Shown here: positions 44,888 to 53,776 of the stretch, piece after piece | How the letters are laid out: each line of letters starts with the position of its first letter | Numbering within the stretch: the first letter of the stretch is position 1 | Made by a program: the position numbers and the translations under genes | Assembly: GCA_028284075.1 (NCBI GenBank) | Contig: JANQSL010000261.1 | Location: 1-60,374 of the forward strand | DNA: 60,374 nucleotides | From: Candidatus Sumerlaeia bacterium | GTDB taxonomy: Bacteria > Sumerlaeota > Sumerlaeia > SLMS01 > JAHLLQ01 | Reading direction: 5' to 3' | Notes under the pieces: model-generated | Seen by the model: only the letters and a program-made list of their open reading frames with translations | The model's database searches: none | Told to the model about the DNA's origin: nothing

Positions 44888-45979
44888 ATGGGCAAGAAAA
44901 CCCCCAACTCGACCAAAACCGGCAGGCCTGCCGTCACGTTGCAGACCCCCAAACCTGCGGCCCGTCGTCAGACTTACTTCATTCACGATGTGGCGAAGAT
45001 GGCCGGGGTATCAATTTCAACGGTATCCAAGGCCCTTAACGGAACCGGTTCCATCAGCCAGAAGACCCGAAAGCGAATCATTCGTATCTGCGAGGAAATC
45101 GGTTACACGCCTAACCCCGCGGCCAAAATGCTCCGGGCGCAACGGTCCGAAAACATCGGCCTTTTTTTCTATCCGTCATGCATTCATCTCTTCCACAGCC
45201 CCTTTCACGGAACCGTCGTGGCGGGAGCGGAGCAGGTTCTCAGCAAGCGAAACTACAACCTGTTGCTGGCGGGAACAGAGTTTATTGGCGACGATCACCG
45301 TTTGCCGAAGTTCGTGAAGGAGCGCTCGGTCGACGGTGTTCTGATCCTCGGAAAGATGCCCTCTTCGCTGGTCGATGAACTTCGAGAGTATGGGCTGCCC
45401 TTTGTCATCCTGGATTCCGAATCGGCGGACCCCAATGTTGACTCTGTCATCTCCGACAACATCGAGGGCGCCGCAGCGGCAACGCGCTTTCTGATCGAAC
45501 AGGGTCATCGGAAAATTGCCATGTTTGCTGCGAAGGAAGACGATTCCAGCACACTGGCACGCTTCAATGCCTTTCGTTCCACACTGCTCGAGCGGGACTT
45601 GTTCCGGCCGGACTGGGTTCTTCGGCACGCCCATTCAGAAGATGGCGGTATGAGGGCGGCCGAGGAATTGTTGAAAATGGAGCAGCGCCCGACGGCGCTT
45701 TTTTGCGTCAACGACAGTATGGCGATCGGTGCGATGAAGGTCTTCAAGAATGTCGGACTTCAAATTCCACGGGATGTGAGCGTCGTCGGGTTTGATGATC
45801 TCTATGTCAGCCGGTTCTTCAGTCCGGCTCTGACAACGATTCGCGTGGATCAGATGCAAATGGGTGAAATCGGAGCCACCATTTTGCTGGACAGCCTGAC
45901 AGACGAGTCGCATGCGCCCTGTAAGCGAATTGTTCAAACGCAGTTGGTTGTGCGCGATACTGTTAGAAACATCGCCTGA
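44888..45979 (+). CDS. LacI-family transcriptional regulator of the mannan locus
   Basis: A 363-residue regulator. After a 30-residue polar N-terminal extension comes the LacI helix-turn-helix and hinge helix (IHDVAKMAGVSISTVSKALN, then IGYTPNPAAKMLR). The ligand-binding domain is of periplasmic-binding-protein type, with VDGVLILGKMPSS, ALFCVNDSMAIGAMKVFKNV and DVSVVGFDDLYVSRFFSPAL. It sits divergent from GH130 and convergent with a GH5-like gene. It should bind the GGAAAANNTTTTCC sites found before at least five transcription units here, and release them on binding a mannan-derived sugar; both are inference from position. Start ATG at 44888 has a GAGAG ribosome site. Confidence 0.92.
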   Translation: MGKKTPNSTKTGRPAVTLQTPKPAARRQTYFIHDVAKMAGVSISTVSKALNGTGSISQKTRKRIIRICEEIGYTPNPAAKMLRAQRSENIGLFFYPSCIHLFHSPFHGTVVAGAEQVLSKRNYNLLLAGTEFIGDDHRLPKFVKERSVDGVLILGKMPSSLVDELREYGLPFVILDSESADPNVDSVISDNIEGAAAATRFLIEQGHRKIAMFAAKEDDSSTLARFNAFRSTLLERDLFRPDWVLRHAHSEDGGMRAAEELLKMEQRPTALFCVNDSMAIGAMKVFKNVGLQIPRDVSVVGFDDLYVSRFFSPALTTIRVDQMQMGEIGATILLDSLTDESHAPCKRIVQTQLVVRDTVRNIA

Positions 45980-45988
45980 CGCCTGTCG

Positions 45989-48229
45989 TTACTGAATCAG
46001 AAACGCATCGAGTGTTACTGCAACTTTCGGCGGCATGACTTTGATGGCCATGTCTTTCTCAAAGGTCGGGAGCGCGAATGTCAGCGTCCCTCCGGAAGAC
46101 GTTGCCGTTGCGGTTGAAGTGATGCCTCCAGGTGGACGTGTGTCGTGGAACTCCAGCGCATAGTCGCCATCGTCAAGTCCCTCGACCGCCGCTGTCACTC
46201 CACTGATGAGACCGTTGTCGAGCCGTCCGTACTGGCTGCCGAGATCATAAATCCAGAGATAGGCGCTGAGAGGCCCGGACAGACCGATGACACCCACGGA
46301 GTTCGTCGTGACATTGGTGAATTCGTATTCGTCGATACGAACCCAGTCCTGGCCTGTATTTTCAACCTGCACGACGTGGTTGCCCGCGGCTACCGGAGTG
46401 GTAATCGTGAAGTTGGTCTGGCCGTTCGTCAAATTCTGATTCAGCACAGGTGAACCATCGACCAGAATGCGGATCGAGTTGTTTCCCGCGCCGGACACCT
46501 CTGTCACGTGGACTGTCATGGAGCCGCCGGCCTCGAACCCGACGTTGAACTCCGGGTCGGAGCGGAGTGCGGACTGAAACGTTCCGTGCAAATAGACGTT
46601 CAGGTCTGATACTCCCGGAAATGATCCATCACTTTGCATTGTGAATGCCGTCTGTGCTGACACTCCAAAGAAATCCGTGACGCCGGGGAAGGCGGACGCG
46701 TTTGTGACGCTTCCCGCTCCACTGAAAGCGACAGTTGCAGTGCCCAGGTTTTCCGAGGCGAAATCAATTCCATCCGCATAGAGGGCGAGTGCCGCGAAGT
46801 GATCGTCAAGTGACTCGCTTTCGATGTACTCCCACCACCAGTACATCGCCGACGACCCAAGGTGAAGTGACGACCAGAGACCATTGTGAAGGACCAGGCC
46901 ATCCTGCAGCTGCTGACTGCGAGGCGCTCCTTGTGCACCAATATTAAACTCCGGCGTTCCGGATCCGGTACCTGCCGCTCCATACTCACCGAACACCACT
47001 GGTTTGTCAAAAGCGGCAAGGTCTCCGGCGTGATCGACGAACTGCGCGATCTTGTTGTCATCGTAGTCGTGGACCTGCATTAAATCGATGTTGTCCAGAG
47101 ACCAGATGTTCTCGAACCCGATTTCCTCCGAGCTTGTTGTAATGAGATGATCGAAAGGGTCGTTGTTCTGGAGCCATTCCGCCATCTCGTCATGCCACGC
47201 CGCGACGTTTGCGCGTTGAACTGCCGACGTTCGATAATTGTCCGTAAACTGGACCTCATTGAACAATTCCCAGGCAAAAATACTGGTGGAGTACCCCCAG
47301 CGTGCAACGATGTAACGGAGTTTGCGCTTGAACAGGTCGCGGGCCGCCGGGTCCGTGAAGAACTGATCGGGTGAGGACAAGAAGCCTCCATCAGCCACGT
47401 TTGCGATATTGTAGGGGTTCTCGGACCAGTTGGGGTTGACCGTAGTGCTGAACTGACCGTGGTGCTGAAGGGCGAGTTGAATGGCGATACCGTTTTGTTC
47501 CGCCAGTTCAACGATACGATCGATGCGATGTGCCTGTTGAAGACTGAAACGGCCGACTCCCTCGAAGTGGCCTGTAAAGTGGTCGCTCGACCATTCAATG
47601 ATTTGTCCGCGGAAGAAGTGTGTCATCCAGATGCGAACGAAGTTCTGGCCGTTGGCGTTCATTGTGGTAAAGGTGCTGTCGTACAAATTTGACCCGGAAT
47701 TGTCCGCCCAGCTCACGTTTCGACCGATGGGAATATAGGGTTCGCCGGACGATCTCCTGAGAAATCGCGAATCGACGGGATCGGCACGAATAAAGCCTGG
47801 TTTGGCTCCTGCAACGCAGCCGAATGTTGCTGCATTGCTGACCGTCGTGGTACCCATGATGTCTGTAACGCTGAGATCGATGGAATGGGTGCCCGTCTGC
47901 CACGGAGCAAAACGTGCCTTCCAGGCGGGATTGCGGCCATTCTGGATGAATTCGACGCCGGTTCCGACGAGATCGTATTCCATGTGGTGGAATGCGGGAA
48001 TCTCGACCTGGCTTGTATCGGGAAGAGTAATGACTGCCCGTGCATCGACCTCATCGGGATCGAACGGGTTTGTGTAGGACTGATCGAGATCGAACGTAAC
48101 CTCAAGCTTGTCGTATTGAGCAACCGATGGGGCGTTCAGTGTCACACCGGAGATCGTCGTTGCAAAGCTCGTTGAGGCAAAGAAAAGGCACACCGGCAAA
48201 TGGGTCCACCTTCCTCTTCTCCGTTTCAT
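45989..48229 (-). CDS. DUF5060/GH5-like secreted glycosidase with C-terminal CBM-like domain
   Basis: A 746-residue exported protein (signal ending near FASTSFA). Residues about 25-145 are a DUF5060 Ig-like domain. Residues about 145-480 form a clan GH-A barrel with acid/base E325 (FAWELFNEVQF) and nucleophile E415 (KPVVFGEYGAA). Residues about 545-640 are a beta-sandwich resembling sugar-binding modules (GGSMTVHVTEVSGAGNNSIR). The barrel is a clear paralogue of the 926-residue protein at 49858-52638 (shared NPYN and FAWExFNE). It is likely an endo-acting beta-mannanase given the locus, but GH5 subfamily and substrate are inferred. Its stop lies 9 bases from the convergent LacI stop. A hairpin precedes its ribosome site. 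Confidence 0.87.
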   Translation of the reverse strand: MKRRRGRWTHLPVCLFFASTSFATTISGVTLNAPSVAQYDKLEVTFDLDQSYTNPFDPDEVDARAVITLPDTSQVEIPAFHHMEYDLVGTGVEFIQNGRNPAWKARFAPWQTGTHSIDLSVTDIMGTTTVSNAATFGCVAGAKPGFIRADPVDSRFLRRSSGEPYIPIGRNVSWADNSGSNLYDSTFTTMNANGQNFVRIWMTHFFRGQIIEWSSDHFTGHFEGVGRFSLQQAHRIDRIVELAEQNGIAIQLALQHHGQFSTTVNPNWSENPYNIANVADGGFLSSPDQFFTDPAARDLFKRKLRYIVARWGYSTSIFAWELFNEVQFTDNYRTSAVQRANVAAWHDEMAEWLQNNDPFDHLITTSSEEIGFENIWSLDNIDLMQVHDYDDNKIAQFVDHAGDLAAFDKPVVFGEYGAAGTGSGTPEFNIGAQGAPRSQQLQDGLVLHNGLWSSLHLGSSAMYWWWEYIESESLDDHFAALALYADGIDFASENLGTATVAFSGAGSVTNASAFPGVTDFFGVSAQTAFTMQSDGSFPGVSDLNVYLHGTFQSALRSDPEFNVGFEAGGSMTVHVTEVSGAGNNSIRILVDGSPVLNQNLTNGQTNFTITTPVAAGNHVVQVENTGQDWVRIDEYEFTNVTTNSVGVIGLSGPLSAYLWIYDLGSQYGRLDNGLISGVTAAVEGLDDGDYALEFHDTRPPGGITSTATATSSGGTLTFALPTFEKDMAIKVMPPKVAVTLDAFLIQ

Positions 48230-48243
48230 GGGCCGTGTTCCTG

Positions 48244-48278
48244 AAGCACCCTCTCCGGATTTCCGGCTCCGGGTGCTT
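48244..48278 (-). promoter_or_regulatory. Leader hairpin just upstream of the DUF5060/GH5-like gene
   Basis: The arms AAGCACCC (minus strand, 48278-48271) and GGGTGCTT (48251-48244) pair, with an inner CCGGA/TCCGG stem. The hairpin ends 14 bases before the ATG at 48229, leaving the AGGA ribosome site free. It follows the terminator-like hairpin at 48330-48371. Confidence 0.45.
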
Positions 48279-48329
48279 TGGTTGAAAAAAGATTCGATCC
48301 CGTTTTCGTCAATTCCACTGCTTCAAAAC

Positions 48330-48371
48330 AAGGCCGGGCGGACTGTGGAAGAAAGAGTCCGGCCCGGCCTT
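48330..48371 (-). terminator. Intrinsic terminator after the tandem binding-module gene
   Basis: On the minus strand, AAGGCCGGGCCGGACT pairs with AGTCCGCCCGGCCTT across an 11-base loop, and GTTTTG follows. It starts 21 bases after the stop of the 392-residue binding protein and lies 100 bases before the GH5-like gene on the same strand, so it can limit read-through between them. Confidence 0.65.
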
Positions 48372-48391
48372 TGGAAGGAGAGGTGAATTGG

Positions 48392-49570
48392 TTACCTGTA
48401 CAGCGCCCAGTCCATGACGCTGGCCGGTGTATTGTAAACGCGAACCGTATCGACCTGAATGGTCGCTGTCTGACCCACGGCGGGCTCACCGAACTCCACT
48501 CCGAAGCGCTCCACAACATCGAGGTCTGTCAGAGCGGTCATGTCGAAGGTGTAAGTCGCAAAGCTTCCGTCATCGGGAAGGTTCACTGAGCCAAAGGTTT
48601 GGAAATTAAAACCGCTCGTTGTTTGAGCATAGGCCTGCATGAAAACCGTGGTACTGTCACTCGAGTCGGCTGAAACAACAATATCCATGGTTGTGTAGTT
48701 GCTCAGATCGAGGGGCCTGGAACGAAACTCCGTACTCCCGCTGACGGGCTCGACAAAGTGGATCCCGGGGCCGCCATCGCCTGAGGGAGAGTTTTCTTCG
48801 AGAACAAACTGGATGGCTCCATCCACACCCGCTGCCGGCACATGCGTGAATCCAACCCCCGTTGAGCCGGGATCAGCCAGGAAACCGTTCACAATCGCGT
48901 TCTCACGGAAGTTGATTCGTACACCATCGAGTCCGCTGTTGAGACCGGCATCGTTGAATTCGCCGAGAAAACGCTCAGTGGCACCGGCGCCAACGGAACG
49001 CACTTCCGTCACTGTAATCGTCCACGTTTCACCATTGGGAGGGCTGACCTGAAAACCGTACTGCGGGAGAGTGGCAATGTAACCGTTGAGGTCCGGAACA
49101 GCGAGGCCGCTGAAAGGAGCAAAGACTGTCTGAGGAGTTCCGTCCGTTGGAACGTTTTGGGCTCCCTGACTCAGGAAGAGAAAACCCTGTCCGTTGCCTT
49201 TGACGTAGAAGTCGACGCTTGCGGTACCGGGTGTTCCGTCCGTGGTGATGGACATGTCATATTCGAGACCGTCCAGACCGAACAAGTCAGTCACACCGCC
49301 GCCATCACCGGGAAACGCTCCTCCGTTGTTAAATCCGTCCGCGAGGCCGGCGAATTCCGCACCATCCCCTGTTACTTCAAACTCAATACCTCCGCTTCCG
49401 TTGAAGGTGGGTCCGGTTGCGTTTACGGTGCCATTCGTGAAATCGACAAGCCAGTCCTCTGCATCTGAGTCGAACGTGTTCAGAGTGTTGGCTGTTTGGG
49501 CCGTGGCAAAACTCGTCATGGCGGCGAGAACACCGGCGGCAATCACATGGGTAAAATGGGTCTGCTTCAT
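48392..49570 (-). CDS. Secreted protein with two carbohydrate-binding-like beta-sandwich domains
   Basis: A 392-residue exported protein; the signal peptide ends AAMTSFATAQ. Two jelly-roll-like halves are visible. One (about 30-190) begins NTLNTFDSDAEDWLVDFTNG and the other (about 195-385) begins ATERFLGEFNDAGLNSGLDG. Both have the acidic, glycine-rich strands of galactose-binding-like or CBM modules and end in a VDTVRVYNTP-type strand. No catalytic domain is present. A perfect operator lies 52 bases upstream, so it belongs to the mannan regulon. It likely binds the polysaccharide at the surface or in the medium; the ligand is inferred from context only. Confidence 0.8.
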   Translation of the reverse strand: MKQTHFTHVIAAGVLAAMTSFATAQTANTLNTFDSDAEDWLVDFTNGTVNATGPTFNGSGGIEFEVTGDGAEFAGLADGFNNGGAFPGDGGGVTDLFGLDGLEYDMSITTDGTPGTASVDFYVKGNGQGFLFLSQGAQNVPTDGTPQTVFAPFSGLAVPDLNGYIATLPQYGFQVSPPNGETWTITVTEVRSVGAGATERFLGEFNDAGLNSGLDGVRINFRENAIVNGFLADPGSTGVGFTHVPAAGVDGAIQFVLEENSPSGDGGPGIHFVEPVSGSTEFRSRPLDLSNYTTMDIVVSADSSDSTTVFMQAYAQTTSGFNFQTFGSVNLPDDGSFATYTFDMTALTDLDVVERFGVEFGEPAVGQTATIQVDTVRVYNTPASVMDWALYR

Positions 49571-49621
49571 ACTTCCGAATCCTTTCCAGGGAGTGTTCCC
49601 TTGGGGAACCGATCAGAGTTA

Positions 49622-49635
49622 GGAAAACATTTTCC
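49622..49635. promoter_or_regulatory. LacI-type operator, perfect palindrome (tandem binding-module gene)
   Basis: GGAAAACATTTTCC is an exact match to the palindrome and the reverse complement of the site at 41637-41650. It lies 52 bases upstream of the 392-residue binding protein gene on the minus strand. Confidence 0.7.
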
Positions 49636-49857
49636 TTACGAATGCAAACTCCTTCCTCACGGTTGGAGCGTTGTCAACGGAAAACCATTCCCTGATTTCT
49701 TTCACTGAATCCAGCCTCTCAACGTGTGAATAACTGGCTGAATTGAACTTAATCGCCCTCCTTGTGAGAATTGCCGGAGCCCGAGCCTCTCTTTTTCTCG
49801 AAGAAACAAGTGATTCCTGAACCGGTGGATGTGGAAAAACATATTCCCAAACACTCC

Positions 49858-52638
49858 TCACTGCTCCCGCTTTGTGGCAAAAAATTTGGCGGCAATGTCG
49901 GTCCTGAAACCGGGAATCGAGATCTGATCATTCCCTTCATCATGCACCGTTTTCCCGGAGATCGTTCCGCCAGCTGTGTTCCACCACTCAACCCGGGAAG
50001 GCGTAAAGTCGAGTCGATCCGGGGAGAGTGTTGCTCCGGTTACAGTTGAAAAATCGGGTAACTCGGAGTGCTTTCCTGAAAATGCCGTCGCAGTGGCGTC
50101 CTTGCGGCGAATCCACAGAAGCGTGCGATCACTGAGATCAAGTGCCATCGCCTCAAGTCTCGCTTCCGGGTGTTCCACCGCGAATTTGCGACCGGGTCCT
50201 TTCGACAGGTGCAGTGGTTCATCTTCAGCAAACGATGAAATCCCCCTGTAGACGTGCCACAGATCGCGTGGTGCGACATAACTGTCCCACCACCATGTCA
50301 TGGCACCCCCCGCGGCCCCGCTCATGAGTGAAGCCCAGTTACCCGTGTGCAGATGACGTCCGGCGGGATCGATTCTCGGGGGGTTGTGTTCAATACCCAG
50401 CTCTCCCACGAACACCGGCTTTCTGTACTCGTTGCGCAAGCGGTGAATCTTCGCAAAAATCGCGGGTGGCCAGTTCCCAACCTCATACATGTGGGGCTGA
50501 GTGAAATCGATGGAATCCGGACCGTACACTCTTTCGCTTCCCTTTGCGCTGGTCGTGATCAGATGATGGTTTGGATCCCATTCGCGAATGACATCGGTCA
50601 TTTCCGCAACCCAGGGGAGAAGGGCTTCCGTATCGAGTCCCGATGTGTTCTCGATCTCATTGAACCACTCCCAGGCGAACACATTCGGGCTGTATGAATA
50701 GCGCGCCATCAGGTAGCGAAGCCGGCGGCGAAACATTGTGCGAGCCGTTTCGTCCGTCAGAAACTCGACGGGGTGATCGATCGGTCCGCCAATGGCGGCA
50801 TTGTAAGGGTTGGCATTCCATTCTGAATTGGTGCTGAGACTCAGCTGGCCATGATTCAGCAGACAGAACTGGACACGAATACCAAGCTCTTCGCAACGCC
50901 TCATGATATAATCGAGACGCCAAAGATGAGGCTGGCGTTCGTCATACTGACCGAGTCCGGTTTCAATCCATTCCGGATTAAAACTGACTGAAAACATCCA
51001 GATGCGTATGAAATTGCCTCCATTGGCTGCGAGCGATTCAAGCCAGCGGTCGTAGGCAACGGTCTGAAGATTTCCTTCACCGGTGGTGTCGACATACCAG
51101 CACATGTTCAGGCCGACAGGAAAGAAGACATCCGAGGTGTCTGTGGCAAAGTAGTACGGATTGTCATTATTGATTCGGATGAACCCGTCTCGTTTTGAAG
51201 GAATCGCAAGGAAACTCAGCACTTCGGTTTCAGTCGCTCCGGTACGATCTGTTGCGCGAATTGTGAACTCCCATCGGCCCGGTTGCGTTGGTGTGAATCG
51301 GATATGCCACTCCGGGAGATCCGCCGCCCGAAGCTGCTCCTGCCCTTTGACAACTGTCCTTTCAAACGGCCACATGAAAAAGGCGGGAACCTTGTGGGCC
51401 TTGCCCTCTGGCGAAGTGAACTCGGCAACCACATCAATGTCGGCCGGATCATAGGGATTGTCATGAGTCGCGTTAAGATCAAACATCGCCTCGAAGAGAC
51501 CGAAGACAGGCACTCGATCGCGATTCGTTCGTACGTTGTTGAACTCCGGCGGACCCTCGCCTGACTGAACATGTGCACTGCGTGGTCTGAAATTGGTCAC
51601 AGGTTCAACGAAGGCACTGACGCCTCCCTGGCGCGAAATCCCCGGTTCAGCGTCAGGTCTGTGGCGAAGTTGCAGCTCGTGGAACGAGTACCCATATTGT
51701 GTGCCACGCCGATGCAGCTCGATTCGCACCCGGTCGGCGGTGACGGAGCTGAAGGTGACCGTTTCGACTCCGCCTCGACCATCGGTAACAACAGCGACTT
51801 CCTCCCAGTCCTCATTGTTGTTGGCGATGAGAACGCTGTACTGACGACCGTACGCGGACTCCCAGTCGAACACGATCTGGTTGAATTCCAACGGCTCCGG
51901 CAGCCGCACCTCATACCACTGTTCATCGGCATACACAGACGCCCACCGGGAGTCGGCGATTCCGTCGATACCCTTTCCCGGCCCCTTGTCCGCACCCTCC
52001 TGACTTGATGCGGAAGCGATGGATCCTCTCGCGAGATTGCCGATGCCTGAGAGAGCCGCTCTTCCTTTCCTCTCGAACTCTCTCCCGGCTTCCGCCACAT
52101 CCTTTACGAGTCGCAGATTGTCGAAAACAACCGTCGAGTCCGGCTCGTGACCCGTGAGCATAAAGGACATTTGATTAAAGCTCTCCAGAGTCTCCCGCGA
52201 ATAGAGAGAGAGAGGCAGTCGGACGTCGCGATTCATGCCCTCCGGTACCACAACGAACTTCCCCATCCGATAGTGAAAGTTTCGGTCGTGGAAGTCGAGG
52301 CGCAAAAATAAAGTCTGGTCGGTGTGGATATCGACGAGAAGATGGGTTCCGCAGGAAAGATTGCCGGAAGCATCAGGATACTTCAGGAAGATCTGAGCCT
52401 TTCCAACTCCGCGATTCTCATCGAAGACGAGACGTGTGGCGCTCTCTCCCTCCGTGACATGAACTCGGGATTTGACAGTTCCCGAAACGTCAGACACCCA
52501 GGGCGAATCGGCTCCATTGAAAACCCATTTTGCGGGATCGTCAAATGTGTCAACCATGCCCGTCTTGCATTCCTCCGCAGGAGCGCATCCATTGCAGAAT
52601 CCGAGCAGCACGCAAAGTGAGAGAAAGGTTCTCAGCAT
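49858..52638 (-). CDS. Multidomain DUF5060/GH5-like glycosidase lipoprotein
   Basis: A 926-residue lipoprotein (CNGC lipobox, C18). Domains in order: an N-terminal CBM-like beta-sandwich (about 28-180), an F5/8 type C/CBM32-like module (about 200-330, WASVYADEQWYEVRLPEP), a DUF5060 Ig-like domain (about 375-480), and a clan GH-A barrel (about 485-830) with acid/base E661 (FAWEWFNEIEN) and nucleophile E746 (KPVFVGELGIE). It is a paralogue of the 746-residue enzyme but anchored to a membrane and with different binding modules. It likely cuts mannan at the cell surface. It follows the pseudopilin gene on the same strand after an intrinsic terminator, so expression is probably partial read-through or from its own weak promoter. 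Confidence 0.88.
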   Translation of the reverse strand: MLRTFLSLCVLLGFCNGCAPAEECKTGMVDTFDDPAKWVFNGADSPWVSDVSGTVKSRVHVTEGESATRLVFDENRGVGKAQIFLKYPDASGNLSCGTHLLVDIHTDQTLFLRLDFHDRNFHYRMGKFVVVPEGMNRDVRLPLSLYSRETLESFNQMSFMLTGHEPDSTVVFDNLRLVKDVAEAGREFERKGRAALSGIGNLARGSIASASSQEGADKGPGKGIDGIADSRWASVYADEQWYEVRLPEPLEFNQIVFDWESAYGRQYSVLIANNNEDWEEVAVVTDGRGGVETVTFSSVTADRVRIELHRRGTQYGYSFHELQLRHRPDAEPGISRQGGVSAFVEPVTNFRPRSAHVQSGEGPPEFNNVRTNRDRVPVFGLFEAMFDLNATHDNPYDPADIDVVAEFTSPEGKAHKVPAFFMWPFERTVVKGQEQLRAADLPEWHIRFTPTQPGRWEFTIRATDRTGATETEVLSFLAIPSKRDGFIRINNDNPYYFATDTSDVFFPVGLNMCWYVDTTGEGNLQTVAYDRWLESLAANGGNFIRIWMFSVSFNPEWIETGLGQYDERQPHLWRLDYIMRRCEELGIRVQFCLLNHGQLSLSTNSEWNANPYNAAIGGPIDHPVEFLTDETARTMFRRRLRYLMARYSYSPNVFAWEWFNEIENTSGLDTEALLPWVAEMTDVIREWDPNHHLITTSAKGSERVYGPDSIDFTQPHMYEVGNWPPAIFAKIHRLRNEYRKPVFVGELGIEHNPPRIDPAGRHLHTGNWASLMSGAAGGAMTWWWDSYVAPRDLWHVYRGISSFAEDEPLHLSKGPGRKFAVEHPEARLEAMALDLSDRTLLWIRRKDATATAFSGKHSELPDFSTVTGATLSPDRLDFTPSRVEWWNTAGGTISGKTVHDEGNDQISIPGFRTDIAAKFFATKREQ

Positions 52639-52665
52639 ATCGACGATCTTCCGGTCATAAAAGTA

Positions 52666-52700
52666 ACGGGCCCGATAGCGTTGTCTGCCAGCGGGCCCGT
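52666..52700 (-). terminator. Intrinsic terminator after the pseudopilin gene
   Basis: On the minus strand, ACGGGCCCG (52700-52692) pairs with CGGGCCCGT (52674-52666) across a 17-base loop, and TACTTTTAT follows. It lies between the pseudopilin stop (52738) and the start of the multidomain glycosidase (52638), the same arrangement as at 48330-48371. Confidence 0.65.
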
Positions 52701-52737
52701 CCTCGAAAAGCGATGAACATTGGCGGAGACGTGGGGC

Positions 52738-53487
52738 TCAGCGCGTGATCGCGGTGCCCCCCGCATAGAAATTGCCGATATCTCCCTGACTGACGGTTCC
52801 GTTCGTGGGATCGTAAATGCCTCCACCGTCGGTGGCTTGCTGAAGAAAACCGTTCACGCCGTCCGGGCCGAGTGACCAGAGCATGTAACCGACCTTTGAA
52901 CCACGAGGATTGTTATTGCCGGGGGTCCAGTTGGCTGATCCACCTTCCGTATTTTCGAGCCCGAGAACATCGGGCGCTTCAGAGACATTGTAAGCCGCCT
53001 TAAACCGATCAGAGACGAAATTCCCTCCCATGTGGGAAGCCTCATAAAAGTGATGCTGCTGTTCCCTGTAGACGATTCCGGAAAAGCCATCCCGCGTTCC
53101 CGCCTTGGCGAATGGATCGTTGATGAGACCATTCGTCATGTAGGAAATGGGAGTGCTGAGGTTCCATGGAAGACCGAAAAAATTGAAGCCATTCTGCCGA
53201 TACGAGAACCGGCCGGCGGTGCTTCCACTCAGAGAAGCCTCTGGTGAGCTCGGGCAGAACGCAACGGCGGGATTCGGGTGAAGGCAAATGTTCCACGGAA
53301 CGGCATTGTTGTCGACGGTGTATGTCGCGATTCCGATGTTGATGGAGCGCTGATCGGCAAGGGCTCGCGAAACCTTGCTTCGAATCTGGGCTTCGAGGAA
53401 ATTCGGAACGGCAATTGCAGCGAGAATGGCAATAATCGCCACGACGATCAGGAGCTCGATCAGAGTAAATGCTTTTCTGGAGAACAT
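52738..53487 (-). CDS. Pseudopilin inside the mannan regulon
   Basis: A 249-residue prepilin with a textbook class III signal (MFSRKAFTLIELLIVVAIIA) and NFLEAQIRSKVSR after the helix. The globular part ends YDPTNGTVSQGDIGN, matching the first pseudopilin of the window (29786-30469), so both belong to one family. The start at 53487 has a GAGAGG ribosome site. A near-perfect operator sits 113 bases upstream and divergent to the transporter operon. This suggests a substrate-specific pseudopilin made with the glycosidases, perhaps to secrete or display them. No other secretion gene is in the window. Confidence 0.92.
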   Translation of the reverse strand: MFSRKAFTLIELLIVVAIIAILAAIAVPNFLEAQIRSKVSRALADQRSINIGIATYTVDNNAVPWNICLHPNPAVAFCPSSPEASLSGSTAGRFSYRQNGFNFFGLPWNLSTPISYMTNGLINDPFAKAGTRDGFSGIVYREQQHHFYEASHMGGNFVSDRFKAAYNVSEAPDVLGLENTEGGSANWTPGNNNPRGSKVGYMLWSLGPDGVNGFLQQATDGGGIYDPTNGTVSQGDIGNFYAGGTAITR

Positions 53488-53599
53488 CGAAGAACCTCTC
53501 TTTGCGGTTGGGCTGGAGTTCAAAGTCGATTTCAGAAGACCGGGACCACGCTGTTGGAAACGTGTAGAGGGTGGCCTTGGATTGGCGGGCTCCGTGGAA

Positions 53600-53613
53600 G
53601 GAAAATGTTTTCT
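53600..53613. promoter_or_regulatory. LacI-type operator, one mismatch (pseudopilin)
   Basis: GGAAAATGTTTTCT matches the palindrome at 11 of 12 fixed positions. It lies in the 373-base divergent region between the pseudopilin and the transporter operon, 113 bases upstream of the pseudopilin start. The rest of this region (53488-53860) holds no gene. Confidence 0.6.
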
Positions 53614-53776
53614 TGATGTGGAGCGTTTATGAACGACCCTCTCATGGCAAGACTTTTTTTGCCAGAAAACCTTCCTTCCTGTCAAGTGTATGTAAATCAA
53701 CAATATATGCATGATTCAACGGGCGCCTTACGGGAGAAAGCTCCGGGGAAGCCGGTCTGACTGGCATGGAAAATTA

